NCBI RefSeq assembly: GCF_030409945.1
Contig: NZ_JAUFQV010000043.1
Span: forward strand, 248,001 to 312,000
Reading direction: 5' to 3'
DNA length: 64,000 nt
DNA from: Vibrio tapetis subsp. quintayensis
GTDB taxonomy: Bacteria > Pseudomonadota > Gammaproteobacteria > Enterobacterales > Vibrionaceae
In this document: positions 26,758 through 35,432 of the stretch, piece by piece
Layout: each line of letters begins with the position of its first letter
Numbering within the stretch: the stretch's first letter is position 1
Made by a program: the position numbers and the translations under genes
Notes under the pieces: model-generated
What the model was told of the DNA's origin: nothing
Seen by the model: the letters and a program-made list of their open reading frames with translations, nothing else
Database searches by the model: none

Positions 26758-27057
26758 ATGCACATCAATCAGAGATCCTATGCAGGGACGCTCGAATCGA
26801 GTGACTTGCTTGTAGAAGTCTCCCCTTGTTCAAATGACCAACTTGATATTGATATCAATAGTTCCGTCGAAAAGCAGTTTGCTTCGGCTATCCGTAATGT
26901 AGTGTCCAGTACATTAGATGAAATGGGGGTGAAATCCGCTCTTGTTGTTATTCATGACAAAGGCGCATTAGATTGTGTCATTCGAGCTCGTGTTCAAGCC
27001 GCAGTCATGAGATCGGCAGGTATCAGTGGAACCGACATCATTTGGGGAGCCGTATAA
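26758..27057 (+). CDS. citD: Citrate lyase acyl carrier protein (gamma subunit)
   Basis: A 99-residue carrier subunit. Ser14 in GTLESSDL is the attachment site of the phosphoribosyl-dephospho-CoA group and is conserved at the same residue number as in Klebsiella CitD. The C-terminus IRARVQAA and SGTDIIWG is typical. ATG 26758 follows TAAGG at seven bases; a TTG two codons before is less likely. The stop overlaps the citE start by one base. Confidence 0.93.
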   Translation: MHINQRSYAGTLESSDLLVEVSPCSNDQLDIDINSSVEKQFASAIRNVVSSTLDEMGVKSALVVIHDKGALDCVIRARVQAAVMRSAGISGTDIIWGAV

Positions 27058-27932
27058 TGAGTCACCTAAGAAGAAGTATGTTGTTCGTACCGAGCTCTAA
27101 CGCCGCAATGCTCAGCAATTCCTTTATATATCAACCAGACGCTATCATGTTTGATTTGGAAGATTCTGTTTCCTTACGTGAAAAAGACACGGCCCGCATG
27201 TTGGTCTACAACGCGTTGCAACATCCCTTGTATGCGGATATTGAGACGATTGTACGGGTTAACGGTTTAGATTCAGATTTTGGTGTATCCGATGTAAAAG
27301 CGGTCGTAAAAGCGGGTGTTAACGTGGTTCGATTGGCGAAAACAGACAGTGTGCAAGATGTGATTGATATGGAGATGGTGATCGCAGAAGCTGAGATAGA
27401 GTTTGGCCGAGAATTAGGCAGTACAAAAATGCTTGCAGCCATCGAATCGGCCATGGGTATTAATAACGCGGTTCAAATTGCCACCGGTTCTAAGCGACTG
27501 ATTGGTATTGCACTTGGCGCGGAAGATTATGTGCGGGATTTAAGAACCGAGCGCACACCAGAGGGAACAGAATTGCTGTTTGCTCGTTGTAGTATTCTAC
27601 AAGCCGCTCGTGCTGCGGGCATCATGGCGTTTGATACGGTCTACTCTGATGCAAACAACGAAGCCGGGTTCACTCGTGAAGCTGAACACATCAAATCACT
27701 AGGTTTTGATGGTAAATCTCTCATTAACCCTCGCCAAATCGAAATCATACACAACGTTTTTGCCCCGTCGCAAAAAGAAGTCGACCATGCTCATGCAGTC
27801 ATTGAAGCGGCGGAAGAAGCAGAAGAACAGGGTTCCGGCGTTGTTTCTTTGAACGGGAAAATGGTAGACGCACCCATTATTGAGCGCGCTCGCTGGACGT
27901 TAGAACGTGCCGAATCCGGTATTAAGCAGTAG
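27057..27932 (+). CDS. citE: Citrate lyase beta subunit (citryl-CoA lyase)
   Basis: A 291-residue HpcH/HpaI-type protein that splits citryl-ACP into acetyl-ACP and oxaloacetate. It begins [15 protein letters not shown], followed by IMFDLEDSV (metal-binding acidic motif) and [18 protein letters not shown] 27057 overlaps the citD stop (TAATG), giving translational coupling. An in-frame extension to 26973 would overlap citD and is rejected. CitF starts 10 bases downstream. Confidence 0.95.
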   Translation: MSHLRRSMLFVPSSNAAMLSNSFIYQPDAIMFDLEDSVSLREKDTARMLVYNALQHPLYADIETIVRVNGLDSDFGVSDVKAVVKAGVNVVRLAKTDSVQDVIDMEMVIAEAEIEFGRELGSTKMLAAIESAMGINNAVQIATGSKRLIGIALGAEDYVRDLRTERTPEGTELLFARCSILQAARAAGIMAFDTVYSDANNEAGFTREAEHIKSLGFDGKSLINPRQIEIIHNVFAPSQKEVDHAHAVIEAAEEAEEQGSGVVSLNGKMVDAPIIERARWTLERAESGIKQ

Positions 27933-27942
27933 GACAAGTCTG

Positions 27943-29457
27943 ATGAATAACAAAGTAACTGATCACGCCCATGCCCTGTCTCATGACTTGATTCCATTTG
28001 AAGGTGCGCACCAGATTACGCCGCACCTACTCAATAGAGAGGGGAAGAAAAGCCGCAAGTTGTTTAAAACCGTAGAAGATGCCATTAGAAATAGCGGCCT
28101 GCAAGATGGCATGACTATTTCGTTTCATCACTCATTTCGTGGTGGCGATAAAATCATAAACATGGTGATGGATATCATTGCTGATATGGGTCTGAAAAAT
28201 CTTACGTTGGCATCCAGCTCTCTTTCTGAAAACCACGCACCGTTGGTTGAACATATTAAAAATGGCGTTGTGACGAAGCTGTACACTTCCGGTTTACGTG
28301 GTCAGCTTGCAGAAGAGATTTCACGTGGTTTATTACAAGAGCCTATTCATATCCATTCACATGGTGGCCGAGTTCATCTTGTTAAAACCGGTGAATTAGA
28401 TATTGATGTCGCATTTCTTGGTGTTTCAACATCAGATGAATTTGGTAACGCAAATGCGGTCACGGGCAATGCTCGTTGTGGTTCATTGGGCTACGCACAA
28501 ATTGATGCGCAGTTCGCCCATCATGTCATCGTCTTAACCGAACAAATCGTATCGTTTCCAAACCAACCCGCATCATTGGCTCAAGATCAAGTTGATAGCG
28601 TTGTGCAGGTAGAGCAGGTTGGCGACGCGTCTAAAATTGGCGGAGGTGCCACGCGCATGACGAGCAATCCGAGAGAACTCTTGATTGCGAGAAAAGCGGC
28701 CGAGGTTATCGAACACTCTGGCTACTTTAAGCAAGGGTTCTCGCTGCAAACCGGTTCTGGTGGGGCATCACTGGCAGTAACACGGTTCTTAGAAGAAAAA
28801 ATGCTGCGTAATAACATCACAGCAAGCTTTGCATTGGGCGGGATTACTTCAACCATGGTGGATCTGCACGAGAAAGGGTTGATTGAAACTTTGCTTGACG
28901 TCCAGTCTTTTGATTCGAATGCCGCAGACTCTCTGGCGAGAAACCCAAACCATATTGAAATTTCAGCCAATCAATACGCCAATCCATCGTCAAAAGGAGC
29001 TGTGGTTGACCGCTTAGACGTCGTTATTTTAAGCGCTCTAGAAATAGACACCGAGTTTAATGTCAACGTGATTACCGGTTCCGATGGTGTTATCCGTGGC
29101 GCATCTGGCGGGCACAGTGATACCGCAGCTTCTGCCAACTTAACAATAATCGTTGCTCCACTTGTTAGAGGCCGCATCCCAACCGTTGTCGAGTCTGTCC
29201 TGAATAAGGTCACGGTGGGCAGCCAAATTGATGTATTAGTTACAGACCACGGCGTCGCAGTTAACCCCGAAAGACTTGATATCGCGCAGCAACTCGCAGT
29301 AGCGGGTATACCGATTTTGACGATTGAAGAACTTCAACAACGAGCCGAATTATTGACCGGTAAACCAGAGCCGATTAGTTATCACGATAAAGTGGTTGGC
29401 TATGTTCGTTACCGCGATGGATCTCTCATCGATACCATCAAACAAGTTAAGGAGTAG
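27943..29457 (+). CDS. citF: Citrate lyase alpha subunit (citrate-ACP transferase)
   Basis: A 504-residue CoA-transferase-fold protein that exchanges acetyl for citryl on CitD. The N-terminal block carries MTISFHHSFRGGDKI; later blocks include LGVSTSDEFGNANAV and GGITSTMVDLHEKG. Length agrees with CitF of enterics and Vibrio (about 505). ATG 27943 is chosen because the extension to 27907 would overlap citE and has no SD. The last codons carry the AAGGAG SD for citX. Confidence 0.95.
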   Translation: MNNKVTDHAHALSHDLIPFEGAHQITPHLLNREGKKSRKLFKTVEDAIRNSGLQDGMTISFHHSFRGGDKIINMVMDIIADMGLKNLTLASSSLSENHAPLVEHIKNGVVTKLYTSGLRGQLAEEISRGLLQEPIHIHSHGGRVHLVKTGELDIDVAFLGVSTSDEFGNANAVTGNARCGSLGYAQIDAQFAHHVIVLTEQIVSFPNQPASLAQDQVDSVVQVEQVGDASKIGGGATRMTSNPRELLIARKAAEVIEHSGYFKQGFSLQTGSGGASLAVTRFLEEKMLRNNITASFALGGITSTMVDLHEKGLIETLLDVQSFDSNAADSLARNPNHIEISANQYANPSSKGAVVDRLDVVILSALEIDTEFNVNVITGSDGVIRGASGGHSDTAASANLTIIVAPLVRGRIPTVVESVLNKVTVGSQIDVLVTDHGVAVNPERLDIAQQLAVAGIPILTIEELQQRAELLTGKPEPISYHDKVVGYVRYRDGSLIDTIKQVKE

Positions 29458-29459
29458 GT

Positions 29460-29981
29460 TTGTACAGCGGGCCGAAAGTCAGTTTGCAGCAGTTACTCGA
29501 TTGCAAGGAGCAGCGTGCTTTTCGGCAAAGGGAGTGGATCTCAGTTCACTCCCTGCCGCTGGTGAGCTTTTCCATTAACATGGTGGGCGCCATCAAGAAA
29601 AATGAGCTTTCAAGCAGGGCATTTCTTGTAGGTTTCCAAGCCATTATCGATGAATGTTTATCTGCCGATATTCCGATTGTTGCTATAGAAAAAATCGTTG
29701 CAGCAACGGGTTATGAAGCGCTGTTTGCGGTAAAAGCAACATCCTACACTCAGTTGAAACACGCAATGGTAAACATAGAAGATAGCCATCCTTTAGGGCG
29801 ACTATTCGATATTGATGTAATCGATATCGATGGTAGACCTATTTCACGAGATTCTTTCAACTTATCTCGCCGTCGCTGCTTCGTATGCCAACAAGAAGCC
29901 AAGTTATGTGCGAGAAATCGAAGTCATTCGTTGCAAGAGTTGTTGAATAAAATGACCGAGATTATTCATGATAGCCAATAG
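29460..29981 (+). CDS. citX: Holo-citrate lyase synthase, second copy (CitX)
   Basis: A 173-residue CitX at the classical position between citF and citG. Motifs are EDSHPLGRLFDIDVID, RRRCFVCQQEAKLCARNRSHS. The start is TTG 29460, with AAGGAG nine bases upstream; no ATG fits. It overlaps citG by 14 bases. Compared with the copy at 19819 the motifs match, but most of the rest has diverged, so two paralogous enzymes are encoded in one locus. Confidence 0.9.
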   Translation: MYSGPKVSLQQLLDCKEQRAFRQREWISVHSLPLVSFSINMVGAIKKNELSSRAFLVGFQAIIDECLSADIPIVAIEKIVAATGYEALFAVKATSYTQLKHAMVNIEDSHPLGRLFDIDVIDIDGRPISRDSFNLSRRRCFVCQQEAKLCARNRSHSLQELLNKMTEIIHDSQ

Positions 29982-30906
29982 AACCTTTAACTTACTAATG
30001 GATGATTGTGCATTGTTCACCCCGTCTAACTATGGCGCTCCCCAACTTAATATCTGTGAGTTGGCAGGGAATCTTGCTTATCACGCCATGATGCTAGAAG
30101 TGCACCTTACTCCAAAGCCGGGTTTAGTTGATTGCCAGTCGACAGGCTCACACGAAGACATGAGCCTTGATACGTTTATTGCCAGTAGTGAAGCTTTACG
30201 CCCATTCATGAAGCAGTTTGTCAATACAGGCAGTCGAATGAGCCACTTGCCAGCTAAAGCCATATTACCCAGCTTACGAAAAGTTGGCATACAAGCAGAA
30301 AAGGCGATGTTTGATGTGACAACTGGCGTCAACACACACAAAGGCATGATATTCACTCTTGGGCTGATTTGCGGTGCTGTTGGATGGCTCTACGCGAAAG
30401 GACTGAGCTTTGATTCGCTGCGCGTACGATCGGTGATTAAGGCTTGCTGTGAAACGTTAGTCCTTGATGACCTAGCGAATACCAATAAGCGACCGGTTAC
30501 CGCAGGAGAGAAAATTTACCAACAGCATGGCTTAACGGGTATCAGAGGTGAAGCGGCCAATGGTTACCCTACGATTTATGATCATGCCTTGCCAGAATAT
30601 CAGAAGGCGATCAGTGCTGGAGATTCAGAAGAGCAAGCAATGACTAATACATTATTAGTACTCATGGCCAACAATAGCGACAGTAACTTGGTCAACCGAG
30701 GGGGAGTACCCGGCTTAAAATTTGTCAAAAATTATGCTTATAACTTGTTAGAACAAAATGTTTCATCCGTCCAACATAGGGAGGCATTGCTGTGGGAATT
30801 TGATGCTGTCTTGGTAGAGAAAAACCTAAGCCCTGGAGGGAGTGCGGATTTACTGGCGGCGACGTGGCTGCTAGCTCAACTAGATACGTGTACAACAACG
30901 CTTTAG
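29968..30906 (+). CDS. citG: Triphosphoribosyl-dephospho-CoA synthase
   Basis: A 312-residue CitG, which makes the prosthetic-group precursor from ATP and dephospho-CoA. It shows TPKPGLVDCQSTGSHEDMS (nucleotide binding), THKGMIFTLGL, and NSDSNLVNRGGVPGLKFVKN near the C-terminus. ATG 29968 lies inside the end of citX (14-base overlap), implying coupling. It is the last gene of the citDEFXG operon. Confidence 0.94.
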   Translation: MIANRTFNLLMDDCALFTPSNYGAPQLNICELAGNLAYHAMMLEVHLTPKPGLVDCQSTGSHEDMSLDTFIASSEALRPFMKQFVNTGSRMSHLPAKAILPSLRKVGIQAEKAMFDVTTGVNTHKGMIFTLGLICGAVGWLYAKGLSFDSLRVRSVIKACCETLVLDDLANTNKRPVTAGEKIYQQHGLTGIRGEAANGYPTIYDHALPEYQKAISAGDSEEQAMTNTLLVLMANNSDSNLVNRGGVPGLKFVKNYAYNLLEQNVSSVQHREALLWEFDAVLVEKNLSPGGSADLLAATWLLAQLDTCTTTL

Positions 30907-30985
30907 CATAAGTATCGCCGTTCGATAGCGTATTAGTAACACCGTTAATTAACGATAACGAGAAACATAGAATAGGAGAAAGCTC

Positions 30986-31762
30986 ATGCTGTGTATTGGC
31001 ATTATTGGTAATTTTTCAGGCCACTTAAGTGGGGCGGAAAACGTGCAGGAAGACACTCTGCCAAATGGCATATTTGTGATTCATTGTGATCACAACGAAA
31101 CACTCTCAAGCGGTGATGTTGCTCGTTACCCACCAGCGGGAACGCGCGTAGACATAGAGCCTGAATTCGTATTGCGTTGTAAAGTCAGCTACGCAAAAGA
31201 TGGCAAAGTTAGCGCCTTAATGGCAACGCAAATTACTATAGGTAATGATTTCACCATCCGTGAACTTGAAGGCTCGCAGAAAATCTCTGAACGTAAAGCA
31301 TGGGGCGAGAAGTCCAAAGGTATTAACCAAACATGGTGGGATGTGCTAAGGCTAAGTCCTGCGAATTACGGCAACAACCTAAAGTTGGTTTCATATGTAG
31401 AGCGAAACGACATAATGCATCTCGCAACGCCAGTCGTCGACTGTACTGAACTAAAAGTATTCTACTGTCATTTGATGGCGTGGATGACGGACCGAATTAA
31501 CCATCAACAAGATGACGGCATGTACGACGCTATTTTACCCATACTTAAAGCGCAGGGTTATCCTGACGAGTTGGTGCTGTACACGGGTGCGCCAAACTAC
31601 ACGAAATGGGGGGATGAGAATTTTGTTCAGAAGGGGGATAAGGTACATATAGCCGCGTTCAATTCTGATTTTGTCTCAGAGCAAACGGTGAAAGAAATGT
31701 TTACACATAATAAGTCGGTCAATAATGATGAGCTGCTTTCATTTTCCCAATTAGTTGTGTAA
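30986..31762 (+). CDS. DUF5718-like protein with FAH-type fold features
   Basis: A 258-residue cytosolic protein. Opening IGIIGNFSGHL and block DIEPEFVLRCKV together with QITIGNDFTIRELEG resemble the fumarylacetoacetate hydrolase-type fold (IEPE and NDxTxRDLQ blocks) and, from memory, Vibrio proteins labelled DUF5718. It starts 79 bases after citG with AGGAG (GAATAGGAGAAAG) as SD. It may be co-transcribed with the cit operon, since no terminator is seen between them. Function is unknown; an organic-acid-processing role is a guess from context. Confidence 0.65.
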   Translation: MLCIGIIGNFSGHLSGAENVQEDTLPNGIFVIHCDHNETLSSGDVARYPPAGTRVDIEPEFVLRCKVSYAKDGKVSALMATQITIGNDFTIRELEGSQKISERKAWGEKSKGINQTWWDVLRLSPANYGNNLKLVSYVERNDIMHLATPVVDCTELKVFYCHLMAWMTDRINHQQDDGMYDAILPILKAQGYPDELVLYTGAPNYTKWGDENFVQKGDKVHIAAFNSDFVSEQTVKEMFTHNKSVNNDELLSFSQLVV

Positions 31763-31800
31763 TTCACTATCGTTGTTAATTGAATCAATAGAATAAAAAA

Positions 31801-31832
31801 GAGCAATGACTAATATGGATAACTCATTGCTC
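31801..31832 (-). terminator. Terminator of the minus-strand Cys/His gene
   Basis: Arms GAGCAATGA and TCATTGCTC with a 14-base loop. On the minus strand the stem is followed by a TTTTTTATTC tail, 27 bases after the stop of the 31859 gene. It could also terminate the plus-strand transcript weakly. Confidence 0.75.
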
Positions 31833-31858
31833 AAATTCCAACAAAATCCCTACAAGGA

Positions 31859-32134
31859 CTACAAACTAAGTTCAGCTGGAATAATCTCTATATTCTGATC
31901 CAATTCTATTTGATCATGGAAACTGTTGCTGTGTTCTTTGCAAAGGGGAATAACAAACAGAAACTCTTCTGCTACAGAATTCTGCTTAACTAACGCGCCG
32001 TGATGGTATTCATTTGTGCAATTCACTTCAGCACAAAAATGGTAGTGTTTCTTATCAAAGTGCTTCCAGTAACTTAGCCAATGTTGTTTAGACTTTTCGG
32101 TTAGACTTTCATTAAACGCATTCGAAACGATCAT
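31859..32134 (-). CDS. Small Cys/His-rich protein, HNH-like zinc-finger arrangement
   Basis: A 91-residue protein with CAEVNCTNEYHHGALV followed by FVIPLCKEHSNSF. The C-x4-C plus C-x2-H pair, and the IPLCKEH phrase, are seen in a group of small bacterial proteins with HNH-endonuclease-like zinc ribbons. Whether this one cuts DNA is not evident, since the catalytic histidine context (DHI) is absent. ATG 32134 has an AGG SD at seven bases. It is a single-gene unit with its own terminator. Confidence 0.65.
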   Translation of the reverse strand: MIVSNAFNESLTEKSKQHWLSYWKHFDKKHYHFCAEVNCTNEYHHGALVKQNSVAEEFLFVIPLCKEHSNSFHDQIELDQNIEIIPAELSL

Positions 32135-32472
32135 ACTTTTACCTGCTATCTGGTCTCTTTCAAGTTGATGTATCTATAATAAGCGTAATTTTTAGATGGA
32201 TTTATGCGCATTAACGCAACTTGGCGGGTATTTAATGGATGTAAATGGTTTCAATGTTTTTAACCATTGTTTGTGTGATAACCGAGGGCACCAAGTGGTC
32301 TCAATAGTCATCATTAACGAATGCCCGTCGGTTAGTTTTAAGTGCTGCCCGTACGGCAAGCTGCTTTTGTCGTGATCTCACAAAACTGAAGAGGATTAAC
32401 AAAAAATCAGAGCAGATTTTCGTAGTCGAGTTAATCTTAGTTTGTTAACTGTAGACATTTAAAAGGAATTTT
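32135..32472. promoter_or_regulatory. Gap upstream of mscS with a long hairpin
   Basis: A 338-base spacer without a protein gene. A 12-base-pair stem joins TAACCGAGGGCA (32279-32290) to TGCCCGTCGGTTA (32322-32334), with one bulged base and a 31-base loop, followed by GTTTTA. A second short palindrome TGCCCGTACGGCA follows at about 32346-32358. This could be a structured 5' UTR of mscS or a small RNA ending near 32340; I cannot tell which. Confidence 0.4.
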
Positions 32473-34077
32473 ATGAATAAGTGGCTGTTAGTGTTTGCCG
32501 TGCTCGCGTCGTTTTTTGTGGCACCAGTCTATGCGCAAACATTCGAGAATGTGGCAAAAATTCAATCGAGCTTAGTGGAAGATTTTAATGCCTTAGCAAT
32601 AGCGGATGAATCGGAACAGCCGTTTTTGGAGGATATCTTAAGGCGTAAAAACGAAGCTTTGAGATCCCAAATAGTCCCGATTGTAAAACCTCAATCTGAA
32701 AACAAGGCCGTCGATGAATTGATTATCGAGCAAATGACTTTGTTGCAAAAACTTTTAGATAGAAGTGAAACAAAGATCATCGAGCTGGTTAAACAAAGCC
32801 GAGCCGAAACGGGAGATGAAAAACTTCGCTTAGAGTTGTTGGTGCAAAGACGTATTTTTGCAATGGATACCTATTATCAGCAAATGGCTGAAACGCTGAT
32901 ATGGGCGAAAGGCAGGCAACTGGATGTTTCCTCGCAAGAGAAAACACTGACAGATGCGCTGACTAAGCGTTCCGAGTTTTTAGCTAATGCGATTCTTTTT
33001 CTGGATTCCCAAAAGCAAGAGCTGAAAAAACGCATGTCGTTCGTGGTGCCTGAACAAAAAGCAGCGTTGTCTGCAGAGCTAAATAGACATACTGAACGTA
33101 TTGGAATGATGGTGAAAAGCCTAGAGTCAGGCATTAACTTGATGGGCAGTTATGGGATTGACGTCACCAACTATAAGCAGATTTTGTTGTCCATTACCGG
33201 GGATATTAACGCCGATGTGCTGGATTTTGATGTTGCGCTAGGAATGCTGGATGAGTGGCTGGTTTCTTTTAAAGAGTGGGCGTTCACTAATACACCATCT
33301 ATGGTCGTTAAGTTTCTATTGTTCATCGGAATCTTATATGTAACGCGATTATTCTCTCGTGTTGTCAGCAAGGCCGTAGGCAAAAGCGTATCGCATTCAA
33401 AGATGAAGTTTAGCGTGTTGATGCAAGACTTCTTCATCTCTATTGCTTCTAAAGCGGTCGTATTTATCGGTTTACTGATTGCATTGTCTCAAGTGGGTAT
33501 TGAGCTTGCACCGCTACTGACAGGTTTTGGTGTTGCCGGTGTCATCATTGGTTTCGCCTTGCAAGACACCTTGTCTAACTTCGCATCGGGTCTGATGATT
33601 TTGATTTACCGCCCGTATGATGTGGGAGATATGGTAAAAGTCGCAGGGATCCAAGGAACCGTAAAGAACATGAGCTTGGTCTCTACAACGGTACAAACCA
33701 TCGATAATCAGCGTTTGGTTATTCCAAACAACAAGATTTGGGGAGACGTCATCAATAACATTACCGCCGAGCAGGTTCGCCGAGTGGATATGGTGTTTGG
33801 TATCGGGTATTCGGATGATATCGATAAAGCTAAAGCGGTCCTTTCAGATATTTTGGAGCAGCACCCGATGGTGTTGAAAACCCCAGACTATATGGTCAAA
33901 CTTCACACGTTAAACTCTTCGTCTGTCGATTTTGTGGTGAGGCCGTGGGTGAAAACGGTTGATTACTGGGATGTGTATTGGGACGTTACTGAAACCGTTA
34001 AGAAACGTTTTGATGAAGAGGGCATTACTATTCCGTTTCCACAGCGAGATGTGCACGTGTATAGCCATGATGCATAA
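32473..34077 (+). CDS. MscS-family mechanosensitive channel with long periplasmic N-terminus
   Basis: A 534-residue protein. The signal peptide ends near PVYAQT. A 250-residue helical periplasmic part follows (heptad-rich, coiled-coil-like). Membrane segments start near residue 275. The MscS core shows FGVAGVIIGFALQDTLSNF (pore-lining helix), then ASGLMILIYRPYDVGD and the beta domain. It would open under hypo-osmotic stress and release solutes. Size places it between E. coli MscS (286) and YbdG/MscK forms. An AAGGAA SD precedes ATG 32473. Confidence 0.92.
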   Translation: MNKWLLVFAVLASFFVAPVYAQTFENVAKIQSSLVEDFNALAIADESEQPFLEDILRRKNEALRSQIVPIVKPQSENKAVDELIIEQMTLLQKLLDRSETKIIELVKQSRAETGDEKLRLELLVQRRIFAMDTYYQQMAETLIWAKGRQLDVSSQEKTLTDALTKRSEFLANAILFLDSQKQELKKRMSFVVPEQKAALSAELNRHTERIGMMVKSLESGINLMGSYGIDVTNYKQILLSITGDINADVLDFDVALGMLDEWLVSFKEWAFTNTPSMVVKFLLFIGILYVTRLFSRVVSKAVGKSVSHSKMKFSVLMQDFFISIASKAVVFIGLLIALSQVGIELAPLLTGFGVAGVIIGFALQDTLSNFASGLMILIYRPYDVGDMVKVAGIQGTVKNMSLVSTTVQTIDNQRLVIPNNKIWGDVINNITAEQVRRVDMVFGIGYSDDIDKAKAVLSDILEQHPMVLKTPDYMVKLHTLNSSSVDFVVRPWVKTVDYWDVYWDVTETVKKRFDEEGITIPFPQRDVHVYSHDA

Positions 34078-34102
34078 TGCTGCAAGATTGACGTAATATG
34101 AT

Positions 34103-34127
34103 GCCGCCAGCGTTAATGGTTGGCGGT
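34103..34127. terminator. Weak terminator between convergent mscS and oxidoreductase genes
   Basis: Stem CCGCCA and TGGCGG with an 11-base loop followed by TTTATC, about 25 bases after the mscS stop. Short stem, so only moderate support. Confidence 0.4.
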
Positions 34128-34192
34128 TTATCATGATCAGTTTGTATCAGGAATAGTTTACATAGCGGGTTGTTAGGTTGCTTATTCGGCGG

Positions 34193-35215
34193 TCAAAGAA
34201 ACGGATATTCAACCCCTGCTTGATTTAATATCTCATCCATAACGGCCATATTTCTTAGTGTGACTTTCGGGCTGACGTTTTGGCTGGAAAGCCGATTATT
34301 GCGTAAACATTGGTGTACTTCGTCGATTTGATATTCGAAACCATTTGTTCGGTAGGGGATGTGAACGTTTTGTTGACTGTCGCTTGCTTTTTGCAAGGTG
34401 GCTTGCTCAGCTTCCCAGAAGTTGTGAGCAACGACAATGTTACCCTCACTGCCCACTATCTCAAATGTATTATCAAGGTTGCGTAAAAACCCACAAGTAA
34501 ACGAGCTTTGAATAGAGGCCCCTAGCGCGTTTTCGTAATGTAAAGTGACACTACATTCTTCATCAACTCCAGTATCGCCAACCAATACATCAGATTCAAT
34601 TTTTGTGGGCGAACAGCCTATGACAAAGTCGGTAAGTGCAATATTGTAAACACCAGTATCAAGCAATGCACCGCCGGCTAGTTCTAGATTGAACAGACGA
34701 TCTTCTACATTTCGTTCAGCTTTGAACCCAAACGTTGATTGGATGCCACGCAGTTCACCAATTTCTCCATCGTCGACCCAACGTTTAACTTGTTGCCATA
34801 TGGGCAAAAAACGCGACCATAAAGCTTCCATTATGAACACTTGATGCTTGCTCGCGAGTTCAAATAAATATTCGCTTTGGGCTCTATTCACGGTTAGCGG
34901 CTTTTCACAAAGAACGGATTTGCCTGCTTGAATTGCCTTTGAGGCGATGTCGCAGTGGTAGCGATGCGGATTAGCTATGTAAACGGCATCAATGCTGTCA
35001 TCGGTGAGTAAATCTTGGTAAGAGTGATATCTCTTCGGGATATTGTATTGATTTGCGAATTCGTTCGTACGTTGTGGGTTTCGGCTAGCGACCGCACATA
35101 ATGTTCCATCGGTAATCGATTCAAACGCCTGTGCAAACCGGTGAGCTATGCGTCCAGGAGCTATTATTCCCCAGCGGGTTGGCGTGTTTTCCTTATCTAA
35201 TCGCAAATGATGCAT
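34193..35215 (-). CDS. Gfo/Idh/MocA-family NAD(P) oxidoreductase
   Basis: A 340-residue enzyme with N-terminal Rossmann motif GIIAPGRIAHRFAQAF (a GxxxPGxIA variant close to dimeric dihydrodiol dehydrogenases), then YIANPHRYH, and CEKPLTVN containing the catalytic EKP lysine. The C-terminal domain has GALLDTGVYNIAL with the conserved D-x-G-x-Y. It likely oxidises or reduces a sugar or polyol. ATG 35215 directly abuts an AAGG, giving poor SD spacing. No in-frame Met follows nearby, so the start stays uncertain by a few codons. No sugar operon partner. Confidence 0.88.
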   Translation of the reverse strand: MHHLRLDKENTPTRWGIIAPGRIAHRFAQAFESITDGTLCAVASRNPQRTNEFANQYNIPKRYHSYQDLLTDDSIDAVYIANPHRYHCDIASKAIQAGKSVLCEKPLTVNRAQSEYLFELASKHQVFIMEALWSRFLPIWQQVKRWVDDGEIGELRGIQSTFGFKAERNVEDRLFNLELAGGALLDTGVYNIALTDFVIGCSPTKIESDVLVGDTGVDEECSVTLHYENALGASIQSSFTCGFLRNLDNTFEIVGSEGNIVVAHNFWEAEQATLQKASDSQQNVHIPYRTNGFEYQIDEVHQCLRNNRLSSQNVSPKVTLRNMAVMDEILNQAGVEYPFL

Positions 35216-35361
35216 CCTTATAACTAGAAGAGATAGCTAATTATTCTAAAACAAATCATTGCTTTCAATTATGTTAATTAGTACATAGGTTCACAAAACT
35301 AGTGATTGAGTTCGCCACATCATGAAACAAATCGAAGTAAGTAATAGACATACCGACGGAA

Positions 35362-35412
35362 AAAATGACCCACACTGTGTTATGACTTGTGCATAAAAGT
35401 GTAGGTCATTTT
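35362..35412. terminator. Bidirectional hairpin terminator before the arylsulfatase stop
   Basis: 15-base arms AAAATGACCCACACT and AGTGTAGGTCATTTT (one G-T pair) around a 21-base loop, with T-runs on both strands. It would end the minus-strand sulfatase transcript (stop at 35433). Confidence 0.7.
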
Positions 35413-35432
35413 GCTTATTCAGATACGAATTA

